From the NCBI RefSeq assembly GCF_012911935.1, contig NZ_JAAXLA010000046.1, positions 1 to 52,457 on the forward strand: a DNA stretch of 52,457 nucleotides, given 5' to 3'. The notes under the pieces are model-generated. The model was given only the letters and a program-made list of their open reading frames with translations. It did not search any database and was not told the DNA's origin. Of this stretch, positions 35,606 through 43,492 are shown in pieces. Numbering within the stretch: position 1 is the stretch's first letter; each line of letters opens with the position of its first letter. The stretch is from Pseudonocardia acidicola (lineage in GTDB: Bacteria; Actinomycetota; Actinomycetes; Mycobacteriales; Pseudonocardiaceae). The position numbers and the translations under genes are program-made.

Positions 35606-36223
35606 TCAGCGGGACGCCCGGTCGTCTCCGTTGACGGGGCCCGAGTCGTTGAAGGCGAGCAGCAGCGGGACCGGACCGGCGGTGTCGATCCGACACACCG
35701 CGGCGTCGGCGAGGAACATTCGCCAGGCCACCTCGTCGCCGACCCCCAACGCCCAGGTGACCGCTGCCTTGATCGGGGAGACGTGGCTGACCACGATGAC
35801 GTCGCCGCGGGCGGCGTCGTCGGCCAGATCCACGCAGGCCTGCCGCACCCGGGTACAGACCGCCGCGACGGACTCGCCGCCGGCGGGCACGAAGTCCGGG
35901 TCCTGCCGCCACATCCGCCACGACTGTTCGCCCAGCGCGGTCGCCGGCCGGCCGTCCAGGTCGCCGTAGTCCATCTCGATCCAGCGCGGGTCCACCTCCA
36001 CGCCCGCGGCGTCCGCGGCGGCCGGGGCGGCGCCGGCGAGCACGGCGGAGGTTTGACGTGCGCGCATCAGCGGGCTGGACACGATGCGAGCCGCGCGCGG
36101 CAGGGCCGCGGCCAGGGCACGCGCCTGGCGACAACCGGTCTCGGTCAGCGGCGGGTCAGCGCGGCCGAGCAGCAACCCGCGGGCGTTGGCGGCCGTCTGC
36201 CCGTGCCGGACCAGGATCAGCAC
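35606..36223 (-). CDS. histidine phosphatase family protein
   Basis: This 205-aa protein starts VLILVRHGQTAAN, with phospho-histidine motif RHG, the SSPLMRARQT helix, the acidic WIEMDYGDLDG and a late VSHVSPI. These are all features of the phosphoglycerate-mutase-like phosphatase superfamily. The GTG at 36223 has AGG directly adjoining it. A TAACCT hexamer seven bases upstream could allow leaderless initiation from an internal promoter. It lies in the GTP-cyclohydrolase operon, where it might dephosphorylate a pathway intermediate; substrate unknown. Confidence 0.82.
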   Translation of the reverse strand: MLILVRHGQTAANARGLLLGRADPPLTETGCRQARALAAALPRAARIVSSPLMRARQTSAVLAGAAPAAADAAGVEVDPRWIEMDYGDLDGRPATALGEQSWRMWRQDPDFVPAGGESVAAVCTRVRQACVDLADDAARGDVIVVSHVSPIKAAVTWALGVGDEVAWRMFLADAAVCRIDTAGPVPLLLAFNDSGPVNGDDRASR

Positions 36224-36240
36224 CCTCGCCAGGTTAGTGG

Positions 36241-37176
36241 TCAGCCGGGCCCGCCACCGCCACGCCGGAGCAGCAGCACCCCGCAGCCGGGAAGGCAGGC
36301 GATCAGGCTGAGCACCCCGTACACCACGGCGGTGGTGAGCCCTTGCGTCGCGCCGAGCCCCGCCGCACCGAAGGCGAAGGCGGTGACGGCCTCCCGGGGC
36401 CCCCAGCCACCGATGTTGATCGGCATTCCCATCACGAGCAGCGCCGGCACCAGCAACGGGAGGAGCTCGCCGACCGTGGCCTGCGATCCCGCGGTCCGCG
36501 CGGCGACGACGAAGAGCGCGAGGTACCCGGCCAGTGCGGCCACGGACAGCAGGACCACCCCCGGCAAGGTGTCGCGGGAGAGCACGCCGGTGCGGGCGTC
36601 CGCGAGGCTCGTCCGCAGCGCGTTGCGGATCCGCGACGCCCGCCGCCCGCGCACCGCCCAGGCCCCGAGCGCGACGACGGCGGCGAGGACAGCAAGCATC
36701 CCGGCAGTGATTCCGCGGCCGAGGATCAACTCGCCGGTGGCCGCGAGAAGGGCCGGCTGGGCGAGCAGCACACCCACCCCGGCGACGATCAGGACCACCT
36801 GACCGGCGAGCCGTTCGAGCACCACCGCGCGGACGCCGCGACCGATGTCGCCGGCCTGCCGGCCATGATTCACCGCACGGTGCACGTCGCCGAGCACACC
36901 CGCCGGCAGCACCGAGTTGAGGAACAGCGCTCGGTAGCAGTCCGCCACCGCCACCGCCAGCGGCAACCGCAGGCCGAGACCGCGCGCCACGAGGCACCAT
37001 CGCCACGCGCTGAACACCGTGGTCAGCAGGCCGATGCCGAGCGCGGCGAGCACCGACCCGGTCTCGATCGCCCGCAGCCCGTCGACGAAGGCGCCGCTGC
37101 CGAGGCGCACCACGAGCGCGGCCAGGACCCCGGCGCCGACGAGCACCCGCACACCCGGCCAGAGCCTCCGCATCAC
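36241..37176 (-). CDS. flippase-like / lysylphosphatidylglycerol synthase TM domain protein
   Basis: This 311-aa integral membrane protein has about eight helices (for example VLVGAGVLAALVVRL, VLAALGIGLLTTVFSAWRW and LLPLLVPALLVMGMPINIGG). The segments SVLPAGVLGDVHRAV and NIGGWGPREAVTAFAFG are typical of the AglD/LPG-synthase membrane family. Such proteins flip or transfer lipid-linked groups; the aminoacyl-transferase domain of MprF is missing. GTG 37176 overlaps the methyltransferase stop by 4 bp. It suggests that the operon's product is membrane-linked. Confidence 0.8.
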   Translation of the reverse strand: MMRRLWPGVRVLVGAGVLAALVVRLGSGAFVDGLRAIETGSVLAALGIGLLTTVFSAWRWCLVARGLGLRLPLAVAVADCYRALFLNSVLPAGVLGDVHRAVNHGRQAGDIGRGVRAVVLERLAGQVVLIVAGVGVLLAQPALLAATGELILGRGITAGMLAVLAAVVALGAWAVRGRRASRIRNALRTSLADARTGVLSRDTLPGVVLLSVAALAGYLALFVVAARTAGSQATVGELLPLLVPALLVMGMPINIGGWGPREAVTAFAFGAAGLGATQGLTTAVVYGVLSLIACLPGCGVLLLRRGGGGPG

Positions 37177-38063
37177 GATGCACCCGCCGCAAGCGCGAGC
37201 ACGTCGACGTGGCCGACCACGACCCGCAGCTCACCGGCCGTGCAGGCGTCGAGCCTGCGGCGCAGGTAGGCACCCGCACGCCGCTCGAGATCCGGCTGTT
37301 GCTCGCAGGCGGCGCCGATCCAGCCTCGCAGCCACTCCTCCGCCAGCTCGGCCTGGTCAGCACCGAGACGCCATGAGCCGGTCCGGCTCGCCACCGCTGC
37401 GCCACGCCGGCCGAACGCGTCGGCGGCGGCAGCGCCGGCGTCCGGGCCGAGCAGCCGCCGGCCGCCCGTGCATCGCCGTTGATGGGTGTCGAAGGCGGCC
37501 GCGAACTCGGCATCGAGCGGATCGGAAGGAGCGAGTTCGACCAGCCCGGTCACCGACAACGTCAGCAGCGCAGCGCACCCGGCCTCGACGCACGCGGTGG
37601 CGAGCTCGTCCACCTCCTCGGAGGTGAGCAGGTCCAGCAGGGCGGATGCGGTCACCAGCGACGTCCCGGCGAGCTCCGCGGCGCGCAGCTCGGTGACGTC
37701 CCCCTGCTGTGTCTGCGCGGTGACCGGAGCACCGTCGGCGGCCACGCCCGGCATGCCGGTGCCGGCGTGCGCGAGTAGCGCAGGATCGCGGTCGTGCAGG
37801 ATCCAGAGCTGGGGGCCCGGCAGCCTTCCGGCGAGCCAGCGTCCCATCGAACCGGTGCCACAGCCGAGGTCCCGGACCACCGACGCAGCACCGGCCCGGG
37901 CTCCGGCCGCCAGGTGGGCGCGGACCCCCTCGACCAGCTCAGGCGCCCGGGCCGAGGCGTCGGCGCTCTCCCGCAACGCCAGCCAGTCCGCCGCGCACAC
38001 CGGCGATCCGGGGACGCTCAACCCGGCGTCCCACGCAGCCGTTCCAGCACTCCGGCCAGGCAT
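37173..38063 (-). CDS. class I SAM-dependent methyltransferase
   Basis: This 296-aa protein has the SAM-binding motif RDLGCGTGSMGRWLA at about residues 69-83, then LWILHDRDPALL, and a later TSLVTASALLDLL in the position of motif IV. The ATG at 38063 has GGGAGGTGA seven bases upstream, so the gene overlaps the end of the glycosyltransferase gene by 46 bp. The methyl acceptor is unknown. It is part of the GTP-cyclohydrolase/glycosyltransferase operon. Confidence 0.82.
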   Translation of the reverse strand: MPGRSAGTAAWDAGLSVPGSPVCAADWLALRESADASARAPELVEGVRAHLAAGARAGAASVVRDLGCGTGSMGRWLAGRLPGPQLWILHDRDPALLAHAGTGMPGVAADGAPVTAQTQQGDVTELRAAELAGTSLVTASALLDLLTSEEVDELATACVEAGCAALLTLSVTGLVELAPSDPLDAEFAAAFDTHQRRCTGGRRLLGPDAGAAAADAFGRRGAAVASRTGSWRLGADQAELAEEWLRGWIGAACEQQPDLERRAGAYLRRRLDACTAGELRVVVGHVDVLALAAGAS

Positions 38064-39127
38064 CGTGTGGTCACCTCCCACCCGTCCAGCGTGCCGCGCC
38101 GTTTCCGGGCGGAGCGGCGCAGTCCCTCCCGCAACGCCGGCTCGCCGAACCAGCGGCGCAGGGCTGCGGCGAGTGCCGCGACGTCGGCCGGTGGCACGAC
38201 GATCCCCGGCATCCGGCCGTCCGGGTCGTGGCCGAGGGTCTCCGGCACCCCGCCGACGGCCGCCGCGAGCACCGGGATCCCCCGAGCCAGCGCCTCCGCC
38301 ACGACCATCCCGTAGGACTCGACGCGGGACGGCAGCACCAGCAGGTCGGCCGCGGCGAACGCCGCGGCGAGCTGCGCGCCCGTCCGCGGACCGGTGAGCC
38401 GTACCCGCTCGCTGAACCGGTGGCGCTCGATCGAGCGCCGGACCGCGGCCAGGTGCGCGGGGGCGCGGCGCAACGGCCCGACGAGATCACAGCTCCAGGG
38501 CAGGTCGGCGGTGGCGGCGAGGGCCTCGACGAGCAGGTCCTGACCTTTGGTCGGGGTGACCGACCCGACGCACAGCAGGCGGCTCGCCCCGTCGGTGCCG
38601 GGAGCGGGCGGCGCGGGATCGACGCCCGGCGTGGCGACCTGAACCCGGTCGGCGCCGAGCCCATGATGCGCGACGAGCCGGCGCGCCGCCCACGGGCTGG
38701 TGCCCACGACCGCGCTCGCGGCGTGCAGTGTCTCCCGCTCGAGGGCGGCGAGCTCCGCCGCGGGCCCGGGCGCCAACCCCGCCTCGTCACCGAGGGGCAG
38801 GTGCACCAGAACGACGAGCCGCAGCCGGCGCGCCTGCGGGACGACGACGTCCGGGACGCCGCAGGCCACGAGCCCGTCGAGGAGTACGACGGCGCCGTCG
38901 GGCACGGCCGCGAGGGTACGGGCCAGCGACGCGCGGGCGGCGGAGTCGGGCCGGGGCCACGCCCCGGGAACGGCGAGCTCGCGTACCGACCAGCCGGTGG
39001 CCGACAAGCCTCGGCAGACGCGGCGGTCGTACGCGTTGCCGCCGCTCGCCGCGGCGACGTCGTCGATGTCACCCGGCACGACGACGTGCACCGGGCGCAC
39101 GCCCGCCGCCGCGGCGATCGTCGTCAC
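38018..39127 (-). CDS. glycosyltransferase family 4
   Basis: This 369-aa GT-B glycosyltransferase has an N-terminal acceptor domain (VHVVVPGDIDDVAAASGGNA) and a C-terminal donor domain. The donor domain has LLCVGSVTPTKGQDLLVEAL and the GT4 motif ADLLVLPSRVESYGMVVAEALARG with its Glu residues. The GTG start overlaps the PTPS-like stop by 4 bp. No membrane helix is visible. Together with the neighbouring flippase-like protein it may build a glycolipid or a glycosylated pterin-like compound; the acceptor is unknown. Confidence 0.85.
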   Translation of the reverse strand: MTTIAAAAGVRPVHVVVPGDIDDVAAASGGNAYDRRVCRGLSATGWSVRELAVPGAWPRPDSAARASLARTLAAVPDGAVVLLDGLVACGVPDVVVPQARRLRLVVLVHLPLGDEAGLAPGPAAELAALERETLHAASAVVGTSPWAARRLVAHHGLGADRVQVATPGVDPAPPAPGTDGASRLLCVGSVTPTKGQDLLVEALAATADLPWSCDLVGPLRRAPAHLAAVRRSIERHRFSERVRLTGPRTGAQLAAAFAAADLLVLPSRVESYGMVVAEALARGIPVLAAAVGGVPETLGHDPDGRMPGIVVPPADVAALAAALRRWFGEPALREGLRRSARKRRGTLDGWEVTTRCLAGVLERLRGTPG

Positions 39128-39522
39128 AGAGCGCGCTCGTAGCTCGCCGAGGCGACGTGCGACTCGTGCAACACGACGGTGATCCCGGCCAGGTCGCGGG
39201 CCCCCTCGCCCAGCTCGCCCGCGTGCACTCGCTCGGCAAGCCGATCGGCGATGACCTTGGCGAGGAACTCCGTGGAGGTGTTGATGCCGGCGAAGGCAGG
39301 TTCGTCGTCGAGGTTGCGGTAGTTGAGGTCGGCCAGCACCGCGCCGAGCTCCTGGGTGGCCAGCCCGATGTCGACGACGATGCCGTCGGCGTCGAGATCG
39401 GCACGGCGGAACGTCGCGTCCACCACGTACGTCGCGCCGTGCAGTCGCTGCGCCGGACCGAAGGCCTCTCCCCGGAAGCTGTGGGCGATCATGACGTGAT
39501 CGCGAACCGTGATGCTGAACAA
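39124..39522 (-). CDS. PTPS/QueD-fold protein with altered active site
   Basis: This 132-aa protein is of 6-pyruvoyl-tetrahydropterin synthase/QueD size. It has His14 in DHVMIAHSF, His28 in RLHGATY, VVDIGLATQEL, and NTSTEFLAKVIADRL. In QueD the motif is C-x3-H-G-H. Here the Cys position is Ala24 and the third zinc His is Ala30. The catalytic Cys and one metal ligand are therefore absent, and the reaction must differ or be lost. TTG 39522 follows GGAGGG six bases upstream. From memory, related actinobacterial proteins share this HGAT version, so it is probably a subfamily trait. Confidence 0.8.
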   Translation of the reverse strand: MFSITVRDHVMIAHSFRGEAFGPAQRLHGATYVVDATFRRADLDADGIVVDIGLATQELGAVLADLNYRNLDDEPAFAGINTSTEFLAKVIADRLAERVHAGELGEGARDLAGITVVLHESHVASASYERAL

Positions 39523-39561
39523 GACCGACCCTCCCGTTGCCGGCTACCCGGCCCATCCCTG

Positions 39562-39593
39562 CTCATGGACGACCCTGCTCATGGACGACCCTG
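39562..39593. repeat. 16-bp tandem repeat at the end of the dehydrogenase gene
   Basis: CTCATGGACGACCCTG occurs twice in tandem (39562-39577 and 39578-39593), followed by a diverged third copy at 39594. It copies the last codons of the MDR dehydrogenase gene, whose stop lies inside the second copy. Slippage may have changed the C-terminus slightly. Confidence 0.7.
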
Positions 39594-40565
39594 CTCGTAG
39601 ACGACGCGGACGCACAGTGCGCGGAGTTCACCGGCGGCGAGACGGGGCATCAGCCGGGGCAGGTCCTCGAAGCGGCTCTCGTCGGTGATCAGCACGTCGA
39701 ACACCGGGTCGGCGAGCAGGCGCAGGGCCAGCGTGAGGCGTTCGGCGAAGCCACGGCGCGCGCGCCGGGCCCGCGCGACCGTACCCACCTGGCTGCTGCG
39801 CACCGTCAGGCGCCGGGAGTGGAAGGACTCGCCGAGCGGCACCCGGACCCGGCGGTCGCCGTACCAGCTCAGCTCGACGACCTCGCCCTCGTCGGCGAGC
39901 AGTTCGAGGGACCGCGCGAGCCCCTCCTCCGTCGCGCTGGCGTGCACCACCAGATCGCACTGCCCCGCGGCCTCCTCCGGTGAGGCGAACCCGACACCGA
40001 GCGCCTCGGCGACGCCCGCGCGCCCGGGATCGACGTCGACCAGTTCGACCCTGACCCCGGGGATGCGGCCCAGCACCGCCGCGACGCAGCAACCGACCAT
40101 CCCGGCCCCGACGACGGCGATCCGGTCGCCGACCAGCGGGGCCGCATCCCACAACGCGTTCACCGCGGTCTCGACGGTCCCGGCCAGCACCGCACGTGGT
40201 GGCGGCACGCCGTCGGGGATCGGCGTCACCGCGGCGGCCGGGACGACGTAGCGGGTCTGATGGGGGTAGAGGCAGAACACGGCGCGGCCGAGCAGCTCCG
40301 CCGGCCCGTGCTCGACCACCCCCACGTTGAGATAGCCGTACTTGACAGGACCGGGGAACTCGCCGTCCTGGAAGGGTGCTCGCATCGCCGTGAACTGGCT
40401 CTCCGGCACGCCTCCGCGGAAGACGAGGGTCTCGGTACCGCGGCTCACCCCCGAGCAGAGCGTGCGGACCTCGACGTCGTCCGGGCCGGGTCGGGGTAGG
40501 GCGACCGGACCGATCTCGCCCTCGCCCGGAGCGCGGAGCCAGAAGGCGCGTGCGACGCGATCCAC
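39579..40565 (-). CDS. MDR-superfamily (zinc-type alcohol dehydrogenase-like) oxidoreductase
   Basis: This 328-aa medium-chain dehydrogenase has an N-terminal GroES-like domain with CSGVSRGTETLVF, and a nucleotide-binding domain beginning IAVVGAGMVGCCVAAVLGR, followed by the acidic VELVDVDP that favours NAD(H). The classical catalytic zinc His-Glu pair is not obvious. The GTG start at 40565 follows GGAGGGA. It is the promoter-proximal gene of the seven-gene operon and is divergent from the CDP-alcohol phosphatidyltransferase. Confidence 0.82.
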   Translation of the reverse strand: MDRVARAFWLRAPGEGEIGPVALPRPGPDDVEVRTLCSGVSRGTETLVFRGGVPESQFTAMRAPFQDGEFPGPVKYGYLNVGVVEHGPAELLGRAVFCLYPHQTRYVVPAAAVTPIPDGVPPPRAVLAGTVETAVNALWDAAPLVGDRIAVVGAGMVGCCVAAVLGRIPGVRVELVDVDPGRAGVAEALGVGFASPEEAAGQCDLVVHASATEEGLARSLELLADEGEVVELSWYGDRRVRVPLGESFHSRRLTVRSSQVGTVARARRARRGFAERLTLALRLLADPVFDVLITDESRFEDLPRLMPRLAAGELRALCVRVVYEQGRP

Positions 40566-40639
40566 GTCGTCCCTCCGAGAAAAGTTGTAAACTCCCGCCC
40601 GCGCCGGATCCGTGCTGAGCAGGTGTATACGACGTCTCG
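40566..40639. promoter_or_regulatory. divergent promoter region
   Basis: These 74 bases separate two divergent genes and include the AT-richer patches GAAAAGTTGTAAACT (40578-40592) and GTGTATAC (40623-40630). The latter offers a TATAC-type -10 for the plus-strand gene. Joint control of both transcripts is likely. Confidence 0.4.
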
Positions 40640-41368
40640 ATGGTGACTCTAGCCCGACCGCGGATCAGCCGGCAGCAGGCCGCCTGGGCAGGCGCCCAGG
40701 TCGTCCTGCTCGCCGCGCTGTCGGCCGGGGTCGGCCTCGGCCCGGTGGGCTGGATGGCCGGTATCGCGTACAGCTCGGGCCTGTGGGCGCTCCTGACCGC
40801 TGCCGTCCGGCGGGCCGGGATCGACACACTGGGACCGGCCGACCTCGTCACGTTGGCGAGGGCGGTGCTCGTCGGCGGCGTGACCGCACTCGTCACGGAC
40901 CGGCTCCGGAGTGGTGGCACGCCCGTCGCGGCCCTCGCCGTCATCGCCTCGGTGGCGCTGGTCCTCGACGCGGTCGACGGCCAGGTCGCCCGGCGCAGCG
41001 GGACGGCGTCCGCGCTGGGCGCCCGCTTCGACATGGAAGTCGACGCGTTCCTCATCCTCATGCTGAGCGTCCACGTCGCCGTGCTCCTGGGCCCATGGGC
41101 GCTGGCCGTCGGCGCCATGCGCTATTCCTTCGTCGCGGCGGCCTGGATGATGCCGTGGATGCGGTCGGCCCTGCCGACGAGGTACTCCGCCAAAGCAGTG
41201 GCCGCGCTGCAGGGGATCGTCCTCGTGGTGGCCACGACCGAAGTCCTCGCGCGTCCGCTCGCAGTCACGCTGGTCTCGACGGCGCTGGCGCTGCTCACCT
41301 GGTCCTTCGGCCGTGACGCGGCGTGGCTGTGGCGCCGGCGGCGCGTGTCCGACAGGGCCTTGCCGTGA
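40640..41368 (+). CDS. CDP-alcohol phosphatidyltransferase family protein
   Basis: This 242-aa membrane protein has the complete CDP-alcohol phosphotransferase motif D-G-x2-A-R-x8-G-x3-D-x3-D, visible in DGQVARRSGTASALGARFDM followed by EVD. About six hydrophobic helices surround it. Such enzymes transfer a phospho-alcohol from a CDP-linked donor to an acceptor in the membrane. It is divergent from the GTP-cyclohydrolase/glycosyltransferase operon, and I infer that it works in the same pathway. Confidence 0.85.
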   Translation: MVTLARPRISRQQAAWAGAQVVLLAALSAGVGLGPVGWMAGIAYSSGLWALLTAAVRRAGIDTLGPADLVTLARAVLVGGVTALVTDRLRSGGTPVAALAVIASVALVLDAVDGQVARRSGTASALGARFDMEVDAFLILMLSVHVAVLLGPWALAVGAMRYSFVAAAWMMPWMRSALPTRYSAKAVAALQGIVLVVATTEVLARPLAVTLVSTALALLTWSFGRDAAWLWRRRRVSDRALP

Positions 41369-41487
41369 ACAGGGCACCATCACAGTCCTGAGCCGAGCAG
41401 AAGACGAACGACCGTCCCCGGGATGTCTGCTGCGCCCGGCCGGGTCCGCCGAGATCGAGGAGGTCGGCGTCACCGCCGCCCCGGCGA

Positions 41488-41580
41488 TCACTCCGGCAGC
41501 GGCGTGGGCTGCTGGGCCACCAGGGCCCAGCCGTCGTCCTCGGCCGTCCGGATCTGCGCCGCGACGGCGTCGTCGGTCAT
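41488..41580 (-). CDS. 30-aa peptide at the end of the ring-cleavage operon
   Basis: An ATG at 41580 with GGAGG six bases upstream opens a 30-codon frame beginning MTDDAVAAQIRTAEDDGWAL and ending PLPE before a TGA. It starts 13 bp after the dioxygenase stop, in the same direction. The composition is acidic, with one amphipathic helix likely. The ribosome site and operon position support translation. I do not recognise it; it could be a genuine microprotein or a truncated gene. Confidence 0.5.
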   Translation of the reverse strand: MTDDAVAAQIRTAEDDGWALVAQQPTPLPE

Positions 41581-41593
41581 GGCCGTCCTCCCG

Positions 41594-42529
41594 TCAGGAC
41601 GGGGCGTGCGCACCGGTCATCAGTGCCGCGAGGTCCTCGGGGTGGATGAACGACGGCGGCGGGGGCGGCCCCCAACTGAACAACCCCCTGGCGCCCTCGA
41701 ACGACTCCGGGGTCCAGAGCTGATCGTCGATGATGCTGTCCATGTCGGAGTAGTACTCGGAGAAGTTGCCGGCCGGGTCCTTGAGGTACCAGAAGAAGTT
41801 CGACCCGGCGTGGTGGCGGCCCAAGCCCCAGACATGGCGCCGCGGGTCGTCCTCGAGCATGGCCATCGCGCCGCGGCCGATCTCGTCGATGTCCTCCACC
41901 TGCCAGGAGGTGTGGTGCAGGAACGACACCGGCGCGTTCAGCGCGAGCACGTTGTGGTGGTCGGTGGAGCAGCGCATGAACGCCCCGGCGCCGGCGATGC
42001 GGTCCGACAGCTTGAGGCCGATGCCCTCCAGGAAGAACCGCTCGGTCGTCGCGAGGTCGGTGGTGCCCATGACGACGTGCCCGAGCTTGCGCGGCCTGAC
42101 CGGCCCGGACCGCTCCACCCCGGGCGCGCGGGAGTTGACCCGCTCGACGCGCCCGACCTCGTTGTAGGGGGTCGGGGGCAGGGTCGGCTGGTCCAGCCGC
42201 GACGCGATGCGCACGGTGGCGCGGACCCCGGAGACAGGCTCGACACCGGTGACGCTGGCCGGCCCCCGGTGGGCCTCCAGCCCCAGGCCGGTGAGCCCGG
42301 CGGCGACCCGGTCGAGGTCGTCGGCGTCGTCGGCCCCGATGGTGATCTCGACCAGCCGCCGCAGCGGCGACTCGACCAGCCGCAGCTGCTCGCCGCCGTC
42401 GACGGTGGCGAAACCCGCCGAACCGTCGCCGCCGCCGGTCGGGGTGAGTCCGAAGTCGGTGTAGTACCGGGCGGTCTCGACGACGTCGGGTACGCCGATG
42501 ACCACCGAGGAGAGCCGATGCAGTCCCAT
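41594..42529 (-). CDS. type I extradiol dioxygenase (VOC fold)
   Basis: This 311-aa protein has two vicinal-oxygen-chelate modules. The second carries the expected metal ligands: His in KLGHVVMGTTD, His in FLHHTSWQVED and Glu in NFSEYYSDMD. This is the arrangement of BphC/HsaC-type catechol dioxygenases, which open a catechol ring next to a hydroxyl group. It follows the FAH-family gene by 36 bp in an operon with a flavin hydroxylase. The exact catechol is unknown. Confidence 0.82.
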   Translation of the reverse strand: MGLHRLSSVVIGVPDVVETARYYTDFGLTPTGGGDGSAGFATVDGGEQLRLVESPLRRLVEITIGADDADDLDRVAAGLTGLGLEAHRGPASVTGVEPVSGVRATVRIASRLDQPTLPPTPYNEVGRVERVNSRAPGVERSGPVRPRKLGHVVMGTTDLATTERFFLEGIGLKLSDRIAGAGAFMRCSTDHHNVLALNAPVSFLHHTSWQVEDIDEIGRGAMAMLEDDPRRHVWGLGRHHAGSNFFWYLKDPAGNFSEYYSDMDSIIDDQLWTPESFEGARGLFSWGPPPPPSFIHPEDLAALMTGAHAPS

Positions 42530-42565
42530 GATCCTGCCTCTTCGTCGAGTGCCGGTCGGGTCGTT

Positions 42566-43411
42566 CTAGGCCTGGACGAACCGCTGGCGCAGCTCGCCGA
42601 TCCCGGCCACGTAGCTCACGAGTTCCTCGCCGGGCTGCAGGAACCGCTTCGGGTTGCGACCCTGGCCGACCCCGGCCGGGGTGCCGGTGAAGATGATGTC
42701 GCCGGGCAGCAGCGGCGTCACGGCGGAGAGCTTCTCGATCAGCGCCGGCACCCCGAACACCATCTGCGAGGTGCGCCCCTTCTGCACCTGCTCGCCGTTG
42801 ATGGCGCAGCCCAGTTCGAGGTCGTCGGGGTCGGCGAACTCGTCGAGGGTGACCACCCACGGCCCGAGCGGGGCGAAGCCCGGGAAGGACTTGCCCAGGC
42901 TGAACTGCGGTGCCGGACCGGCCAGCTGGGAGCGGCGCTCGGAGAGGTCCTGCCCGACGGTCAGCCCGGCGACACAGGCCCAGGCGTCCGCGGCCGCGAC
43001 GTGCTCGGCCCGCCGGCCGATGACCACCACGAGTTCGACCTCCCAGTCGGTGTTCCCGCCGGGCGGGAGCACGACGGTGGTCTGCGGGCCCGACAGCGCG
43101 GTGCGGAACTTCGTGAACACCGGCGGCAGGGTGTCCGGCACCGCGAAGTTCGACTCCGCGGCGTGCTCGCGGTAGTTCAGCCCGATCGCGAACACCTGGG
43201 ACGGCGCCGGGGTGGGGGCGCCGAGATCCGCGGCGTCGAACGGCGCCGCACCGGACAGGTCTGCCCCCGCCGCCCAGGCGACGAACTCGTCCCACCGCCC
43301 GTAGACGGCCTGCGGGTCCGCGCCGAAGCGCCCACCGGACGCCTTCTCCACATCGACGGCACCTGCGTCGGTGAACAGGGCCAGCCGACCGGACAGCTTT
43401 CCGATTCGCAT
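42566..43411 (-). CDS. fumarylacetoacetate hydrolase family protein
   Basis: This 281-aa protein has the FAH fold: AIGLNYREHAAE, metal-binding glutamates in DWEVELVVVIGR, Asp in VGQDLSERR, KSFPGFAPLGPWVV and IIFTGTPAGVG. Members hydrolyse, decarboxylate or hydrate ring-cleavage products. A GGAGGAG ribosome site precedes the ATG. Its place between a hydroxylase and an extradiol dioxygenase indicates that it processes the ring-opened product. Confidence 0.88.
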   Translation of the reverse strand: MRIGKLSGRLALFTDAGAVDVEKASGGRFGADPQAVYGRWDEFVAWAAGADLSGAAPFDAADLGAPTPAPSQVFAIGLNYREHAAESNFAVPDTLPPVFTKFRTALSGPQTTVVLPPGGNTDWEVELVVVIGRRAEHVAAADAWACVAGLTVGQDLSERRSQLAGPAPQFSLGKSFPGFAPLGPWVVTLDEFADPDDLELGCAINGEQVQKGRTSQMVFGVPALIEKLSAVTPLLPGDIIFTGTPAGVGQGRNPKRFLQPGEELVSYVAGIGELRQRFVQA

Positions 43412-43492
43412 CGGGACATCTCCTCCAGCTACACGACGGGGAACTGGTTGCAGGTCTTCGAGGGGCGCCGGGCCGCCCCTGGCGGGCCGGCC

